This document shows positions 30,078-34,032 of a stretch of DNA of 34,032 nt, one piece after another. The stretch lies in the IMG/VR virus record IMGVR_UViG_3300032053_000274, positions 1-34,032 of that record, one strand, 5' to 3'. Under the pieces are notes generated by a model, which was not told where the DNA came from, ran no database searches, and worked only from the letters and a program-made list of their open reading frames with translations. The number at the start of each line of letters is the position of its first letter. Position 1 is the stretch's first letter. The position numbers were made by a program, and so were the translations under genes. The stretch is from a virus.

Positions 30078-30299
30078 TCACCGCATCCCCTCGGCCCGGT
30101 CGCGCGGGGCGCGGGCTGGAATTCCCGCCTCTGCCAACAATCGCACTCGCAGCGCCTTACCGCTGCGCGCGACAAAACTCTCGACGCACGCACAAGCAAA
30201 ATCAGAATGCGTCAACACGACATCGCCATCATTCGCCTGGTCAACCAGCTTCGGCACATACCTCGCCCAATCCCGCCTCGGCAAAAACCACATCGCCAT
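30078..30299 (-). CDS. Hypothetical early protein
   Basis: A 73-residue protein (MAMWFLPRRDWARYVPKLVD...; DGDVVLTHSDFACACVESFV) with an alpha/beta look. GAGGTG lies 3 nt before the ATG and overlaps the stop of the preceding zinc-finger gene. No family is recognised. Confidence 0.58.
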   Translation of the reverse strand: MAMWFLPRRDWARYVPKLVDQANDGDVVLTHSDFACACVESFVARSGKALRVRLLAEAGIPARAPRDRAEGMR

Positions 30300-30301
30300 G
30301 C

Positions 30302-30733
30302 TCACCTCTTGCTCCTGTTGATGCAACGCCTGCAGCGCCGTGTCTGCTCACGCGTCGCATTATAAAATCGGCCGCACCTGACACACTGCACCCATGCCTT
30401 CACCATCCATCGCCGCACGCCTACCGTGATCTCGACGCGGTACTCGCGCGACTCGGGCCGGTGAAAGTCACGGCGCAACTCGTCGGTCAAAACCTTGCTC
30501 GTGTGATCCTCGATCGCGCGGACCTGGCGCGGATCAATCTCGCGGCGCCCCTGAACAAAATTATTCACCTGCCCCCGGCTGATGTGGCGCGCATGAATCG
30601 CGCTCGGCTCCGGGATCAACACGCACGCCTGCGCGTGTGACAGATCCATGTAAATCAGCCAATCGCCGATTCCGCGCAGCTTGCGCAATTCAGCCACACG
30701 GTCATGCGTCTCGTAAATCGAATAAAGGGTCAT
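30302..30733 (-). CDS. Protein with C-terminal zinc ribbon
   Basis: A 143-residue protein with a helical N-terminal half (MTLYSIYETHDRVAELRKLR) and a C-terminal zinc ribbon (CVRCGRFYNATREQTRRCRR-C, about 117-137) ending in a basic tail. The central segment (RGQVNNFVQGRREIDPRQVR) resembles an XRE-type HTH recognition region. It may be a DNA-binding regulator of the middle genes. The Shine-Dalgarno is weak. The 106-nt gap upstream has a TATAAA just before the ATG but no good -35 box. Confidence 0.6.
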   Translation of the reverse strand: MTLYSIYETHDRVAELRKLRGIGDWLIYMDLSHAQACVLIPEPSAIHARHISRGQVNNFVQGRREIDPRQVRAIEDHTSKVLTDELRRDFHRPESREYRVEITVGVRRWMVKAWVQCVRCGRFYNATREQTRRCRRCINRSKR

Positions 30734-30839
30734 TTATACCGGGTCTCTCTGCAGCCTGCATACAACTGCATTCAAATTGATACAGTTCGTCATGCTTGGC
30801 TACCACACAATCACACAACAATGCGCCGCGTTCTCAAAT

Positions 30840-31475
30840 TCACCATCTCTCGTTCAAATCGGCGAGCCGCATTTCCTCAGCCAGGTCCACCGCGCCCGCG
30901 CGCCGCCGTTTCAAAAACTCCAACAAACGCTCATTCGTTCGCATCTCGGGCCACCAGCACGGCACGCCGATCTCGGCAAAGAATTTCTCCTCGGTCGGCG
31001 TCTCGAGCCGCTGCCCGCGCCGCCACAAGAAGCCATCCCGCATGGCCATGTCGAGCGGCATCGCCCCGCTCCAACTAATGCGCGTCACCAACGTCCGATT
31101 GAAATCCCCCGGCCCGGTGCGCACCGCCAGGTGCACGCCCCAATTATCCGCGTGCGCAAAATACAACTCGACCACCGCCGCCGTCGCCACGTGCACCAGG
31201 CGCTTGTAACGCGGCCCGTTGCGCTTCACCTGGTGATCCCACGCCATGTTCCCGCCCGCGATCATCTCCTCGATCACGCGCTCGATCATCGGCGCCGGCT
31301 TGGTATCGAACAAGTCCACCGCGCGATCCTCCATCACGGGGATCAACACGAACTCCAAATCGTGCGGCTCCGGGCGCTTGCGCCGCACCGACCCGGCCAC
31401 CTCGATGCGCTCGCACACCGGCCCCAACCGCTCGAGCAACTTGCCCGCCAACTCCTCAGCCACTGCCAGTTTCAT
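30840..31475 (-). CDS. PolX-like nucleotidyltransferase
   Basis: A 211-residue protein matching the palm and thumb of family X DNA polymerases. The Pol-beta motif VAGSVRRKRPEPHDLEFV has G28-S29 and the acidic pair D39/E41; the third metal ligand would be E103 (VVELYFA). The later region (NWGVHLAVRTGPGDFN, then TPTEEKFFAEIGV and a PEMR phrase) follows the PolX 'GS..fN..lr ... EE..F..lgl..i.PelR' order. No 8-kDa or PHP domain is present. Two of the three metal ligands appear to be Glu rather than Asp. The start at 31475 follows GAGG. A repair, gap-filling or nucleotide-transfer role is likely. Confidence 0.75.
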   Translation of the reverse strand: MKLAVAEELAGKLLERLGPVCERIEVAGSVRRKRPEPHDLEFVLIPVMEDRAVDLFDTKPAPMIERVIEEMIAGGNMAWDHQVKRNGPRYKRLVHVATAAVVELYFAHADNWGVHLAVRTGPGDFNRTLVTRISWSGAMPLDMAMRDGFLWRRGQRLETPTEEKFFAEIGVPCWWPEMRTNERLLEFLKRRRAGAVDLAEEMRLADLNERW

Positions 31476-31487
31476 GCCATGCCTCAC

Positions 31488-31811
31488 TCAATACTCAACA
31501 GGCTCATCAGGCTCATCTTTCTTGATGAGATTCAACAAACGCTGCTCAGCCAAAACACGCTTGACATCATTCTCAAGTTCGCCGATTCCCTTTTCGACGC
31601 TATCAAGCAACGCGCTTCCATCCTGGACTGGGACTGCTGGCGTCGCTATGAACAAACATCCATCGTGATCCAACCAACACATGACTGGATGCGAACTGAT
31701 TCTTTCAGCAAAGCTCGCATTTGGTGTGAATCCATCCAACGCGATCCGGCGGATAAGCCATTGTGCTGCGGCCATGCTCCCGACACATGGATTCCAAGCT
31801 GACTGTTTCAT
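31488..31811 (-). CDS. Hypothetical protein
   Basis: A 107-residue protein (MKQSAWNPCVGSMAAAQWLI...), with a beta segment (MCWLDHDGCLFIATPAVPVQ) and a helical C-terminus (VEKGIGELENDVKRVLAEQR). GGAGGG lies 7 nt before the ATG, and the stop lies 12 nt before the start of the PolX-like gene. It may work with PolX, but no family is recognised. Confidence 0.6.
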   Translation of the reverse strand: MKQSAWNPCVGSMAAAQWLIRRIALDGFTPNASFAERISSHPVMCWLDHDGCLFIATPAVPVQDGSALLDSVEKGIGELENDVKRVLAEQRLLNLIKKDEPDEPVEY

Positions 31812-31824
31812 CTGATACCCTCCG

Positions 31825-31849
31825 TTTTGTGAATTTCCATTACCGATAC
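31825..31849 (-). promoter_or_regulatory. Dyad element after the ParB-like gene
   Basis: Plus-strand TTGTGAATTTCCATTACCGA, beginning 2 nt from the ParB-like stop codon and ending at the Shine-Dalgarno of the next gene. It has no attached palindrome. Confidence 0.6.
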
Positions 31850-31851
31850 GG

Positions 31852-33792
31852 TTACTTCTTGCTTTTCGCCTGCGACTTCTTGGCTGCGACTTTCTTCACT
31901 GTCTGCGACTTGCGCGCTGCGTCCTCTTTGGCTTTGGTTGGCTTGGTGCGATTGAATGTGGCAACGCAAGATTCCGAGCAAAACACCATGTGCCCAGTTG
32001 GAGTGTCAACCTCAACCCAGCCGCGCTCGACATCCTTGCCCGTGATCGTCGGGCCAGGCGCGAACACACCACACACGTGGCAATTCGTTTCCGTCTTGTG
32101 CACCGGCGGCTGATCCCAATCCGCCGGCAGCGCCAGCCCCAGCTCCTCGGCGACATCCTCAACCTTTTTACACCCGCGCGTCCAATTGAATTGCTCCTCC
32201 AACTTGAACCCGCTAACGGCATACGCAAACCGTCGCACCAAAATAAAACGCCGAACCTCATAGACATCCGCATCACGCCGGATGTCAAGGCTGCGGCCCC
32301 GCAATCTATCTTCCAACGGGGAATAGGCTGTCATGTACTCGGGCCACTCGTACTGAGGCTGGTTGGTGTATCGCCGCGTCAGATCCGCGCAATACACCGC
32401 GATCTGGCCCGTGATCGGCAAGTCCACCGCCAGCATCTCGGCGTTATGCATGATGAGCCACACCAAGTCATACCTGGCCTTGCGAATCGCCGAGCGCGCC
32501 TCGCGTCGCTCCTCGGCCTCAGCCTCCTCACGCTCGATCCGCTTGGCGCGCGCGGCCGGCGTTTCCTCCACGGCGCTGGAGACATCCGCCGCCGGCGTTT
32601 CCTCCACGGCGCTGGAGACATCCGCCGCCACGCTCTTGCCATTGGCGGGTTTGTCGTCAGAGTGATCAAACAGATGAGGATTCGTACTGCCGAGCATCAC
32701 GACTGCGCAATCGAGCAGCCGATGATGATAACCCTTTACTGATCCCGAGTTGGGTAGCAGTTGCCCATCTTCGGGCATGAGATACAGATCCGGCTTGGTC
32801 TTGCGCTTGAGGTACGCTTTTGCCCTATCGTCATTTTCCCAGTTGATCATGACTGGCTCGATCGTCGTATCGTCCATTCCAGCGATGGGCAACCCTAATC
32901 GCTCACTCAAGCGAGACAATTCATGTTCTGTCCACAACGCTTTCTTGACCGCGTAGCAGGTTGGGCGCGCACAATGATAATCACCCATGGCCATGATGCG
33001 AAAGTCGCAACCCCGGCACTTGGCAATCGCTTGCCGCTCGCCATCGAGCATCGCCTCTTCCGCATTCCACTCGAGCGGCCAGAGATCGCGCATGATCTCG
33101 CCATGCTTATCGAGCAGTTCCTGCACCGCATCCTGGAACACGTCGTCCCGCTCGCTATCCGGCGCGCCCGCAACCTTATCTGCGATCTCGATCACAGTGT
33201 CGAGAGCAATGACCGCAAATGGCACTAAGCGCCGCGCCAATCGCTCGGGCAACAAGCGCTCGTTGACAAAACTTTTTATCTGTGGCGGCAGCTTGAGCAA
33301 GCTCAATAAATGCGCCACGCTACTTTGGCTCATATACCCGAACGGCTCGCCTGCCTCAAGCTGCGTCAGCCCAAAGTCCGCGATCCGCTTTTGAATCGCC
33401 GAAGCGACCTCGATGGCCGACAGGTTCTTGCGCTTGGCATTCTCGGCCGCTGCATAATCGCTCATCTGCCGGTCGCTCAGCTCGCGGATGATCACCGGGA
33501 ATTCGCCAAAGTGCCCCGCCGCGTCGCCCGTCACGTTCAAGAACTTGAACGCCGCCAGCCGGCTATGGGCGAACGCGATCTGCACCCGCCCATCCAACCG
33601 GCGTCCCAGCCCGGGCTGCAGCAACGTATTCGCCGCAATGTCCCGCGCCAGCGTCATCACGTGCGCCTCATCCTCTTCCAACCGCGTTTGCCACGGGTTC
33701 GAGTCAATCACGTCCAGGCCGACCATGTCCGGGATATATGTAGGGGCGTTCAATTGAACGCCTGTACTCGTAATCACCGTTTGGTTATCCAT
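31852..33792 (-). CDS. ParB-like protein with zinc fingers
   Basis: A 646-residue protein. Residues about 25-130 form a ParB/Srx N-terminal domain (DSNPWQTRLEEDEAHVMTLA, later FAHSRLAAFKFL, the GHRR-type box). An HTH follows (FGYMSQSSVAHLLSLLKLPP, about 148-167). Two zinc motifs come later: CRGCDFRI...CARPTC (about 258-280) and CHVCG...MVFCSESC (about 575-605). A duplicated SSAVEETPAAD repeat marks the linker and a Lys-rich tail (KKVAAKKSQAKSKK) ends it. There is no ParA gene. It may organise phage DNA, methylation or transcription. The GGAG-supported start places a palindrome inside codons 9-17. Confidence 0.8.
   Translation of the reverse strand: MDNQTVITSTGVQLNAPTYIPDMVGLDVIDSNPWQTRLEEDEAHVMTLARDIAANTLLQPGLGRRLDGRVQIAFAHSRLAAFKFLNVTGDAAGHFGEFPVIIRELSDRQMSDYAAAENAKRKNLSAIEVASAIQKRIADFGLTQLEAGEPFGYMSQSSVAHLLSLLKLPPQIKSFVNERLLPERLARRLVPFAVIALDTVIEIADKVAGAPDSERDDVFQDAVQELLDKHGEIMRDLWPLEWNAEEAMLDGERQAIAKCRGCDFRIMAMGDYHCARPTCYAVKKALWTEHELSRLSERLGLPIAGMDDTTIEPVMINWENDDRAKAYLKRKTKPDLYLMPEDGQLLPNSGSVKGYHHRLLDCAVVMLGSTNPHLFDHSDDKPANGKSVAADVSSAVEETPAADVSSAVEETPAARAKRIEREEAEAEERREARSAIRKARYDLVWLIMHNAEMLAVDLPITGQIAVYCADLTRRYTNQPQYEWPEYMTAYSPLEDRLRGRSLDIRRDADVYEVRRFILVRRFAYAVSGFKLEEQFNWTRGCKKVEDVAEELGLALPADWDQPPVHKTETNCHVCGVFAPGPTITGKDVERGWVEVDTPTGHMVFCSESCVATFNRTKPTKAKEDAARKSQTVKKVAAKKSQAKSKK
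32555..32626. repeat. 36-bp tandem duplication in the ParB-like gene
   Basis: Two exact 36-bp copies (32555-32590 and 32591-32626) encode the repeated peptide around ADVSSAVEETPA. The copies are identical, so the duplication is recent or kept uniform by slippage. Confidence 0.9.
33741..33791 (-). promoter_or_regulatory. Dyad and palindrome in the first codons of the ParB-like gene
   Basis: The minus strand reads GATAACCAAACGGTGATTAC right after the ATG, then an 18-bp perfect palindrome GGCGTTCAATTGAACGCC (33745-33762) followed by CCTAC. The spacing of the dyad is wider than in other copies. It is translated as DNQTVITSTGVQLNAPTYIP. Confidence 0.55.
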
Positions 33793-33817
33793 CGCTATTG
33801 CTCCATGTCCACAGACA

Positions 33818-34032
33818 TCATTCCGGGCGTGTCTGGGCGCCCACTTGTTCCAGAAATCTCAAAATCGTTTGGAGCGCATCGAGCGCCCCGGCGATCCGGC
33901 GCAATGTCTCGGTCGCATCGAATCGCTCGCCGATGACCAATGGCCGGAGCAACCGCGCGCCGCGCTGGGCTTCTTCGGCGGCCCGGTTGCGCGCCTCGGC
34001 GGCCTGATTCGGCCACTCGCGCCGCTTGGTCA
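33818..34032 (-). CDS. Small helical protein, 3' part with repeated end (partial)
   Basis: This is the rest of the 71-residue protein that starts at 128. Bases 33906-34032 repeat 1-127; the window ends one base short of the complete ATG. The unique part (33818-33905) encodes TLRRIAGALDALQTILRFLE followed by QVGAQTRPE and a TGA stop. The stop lies 25 nt before the ParB-like start. Confidence 0.72.
   Translation of the reverse strand, partial: TKRREWPNQAAEARNRAAEEAQRGARLLRPLVIGERFDATETLRRIAGALDALQTILRFLEQVGAQTRPE
33906..34032. repeat. Terminal direct repeat, copy 2 (circular overlap)
   Basis: Identical to bases 1-127; see the copy at the start of the window. It shows that the sequence closes into a circle. 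Confidence 0.9.

Overview
The window is a complete circular genome of a temperate, tailed phage with a long non-contractile (siphovirus-type) tail, opened at an arbitrary point. Bases 1-127 are repeated exactly at 33906-34032, so the unique circle is about 33,905 bp and one small gene runs across the join. A single attP-like copy of a tRNA-Pro 3' end (5066-5107), rather than an attL/attR pair, fits an excised or virion genome rather than an integrated prophage. The host is probably a Chloroflexota (Anaerolineae-like) bacterium. This is an inference from the DnaA domain-I sequence carried by one phage gene, the Pro/Thr-rich lipoprotein linker, and short 'GTAGGGGCG' palindromic repeats of a kind I associate with such genomes.

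Layout. The only plus-strand genes form the lysogeny module: an XRE-type repressor (3868-4269), a lipoprotein (4362-4805), attP with its arm region (about 4906-5296) and the tyrosine integrase (5297-6226). Everything else is on the minus strand and reads from high to low coordinates. A divergent promoter at 3807-3835 (TTGACA-N17-TAAAAT) starts the early operon: an RHH protein, several small zinc-binding or unknown proteins, a second tyrosine recombinase, a winged-helix protein, a GreA-C-terminal-like protein and a membrane protein. The operon then passes through the contig join to a ParB-like zinc-finger protein, a PolX-like nucleotidyltransferase, four membrane proteins and a protein with an N-terminal DnaA domain I.

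A 333-bp non-coding region (26294-26626) follows, with CACCAGTA iteron-like repeats, palindromes and an AT-rich tract. It is the best candidate for a replication origin. Next comes a second promoter (26258-26286, TTGACA-N17-TATCCT), followed within about 20 nt of the expected start by a strong intrinsic terminator (26194-26231). This resembles the pR'-tR' late control of lambda. Beyond it lies the late operon: holin-like and membrane proteins, small and large terminase, portal fused to a Mu-F domain, prohead protease, HK97-type capsid, connectors, tail tube, tail assembly chaperone (apparent -1 frame overlap), tape measure, tail hub and tail-tip or fibre proteins, ending at 6236 opposite the integrase.

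The most unusual feature is an imperfect-dyad element, roughly TGTGAA(or GATAAC)-N4-ATTACC(AAT), found at about 15 places. Nearly all are in the short gaps between minus-strand genes, just before the Shine-Dalgarno. At many of these sites a GC-rich palindrome starting GTAGGGGCG lies on the upstream side, giving the constant mRNA order stop codon - hairpin - dyad - SD - start. This looks like a dispersed regulatory or insulating module, comparable in layout to stoperators or start-associated sequences of mycobacteriophages but different in sequence. Some copies extend into coding sequence.
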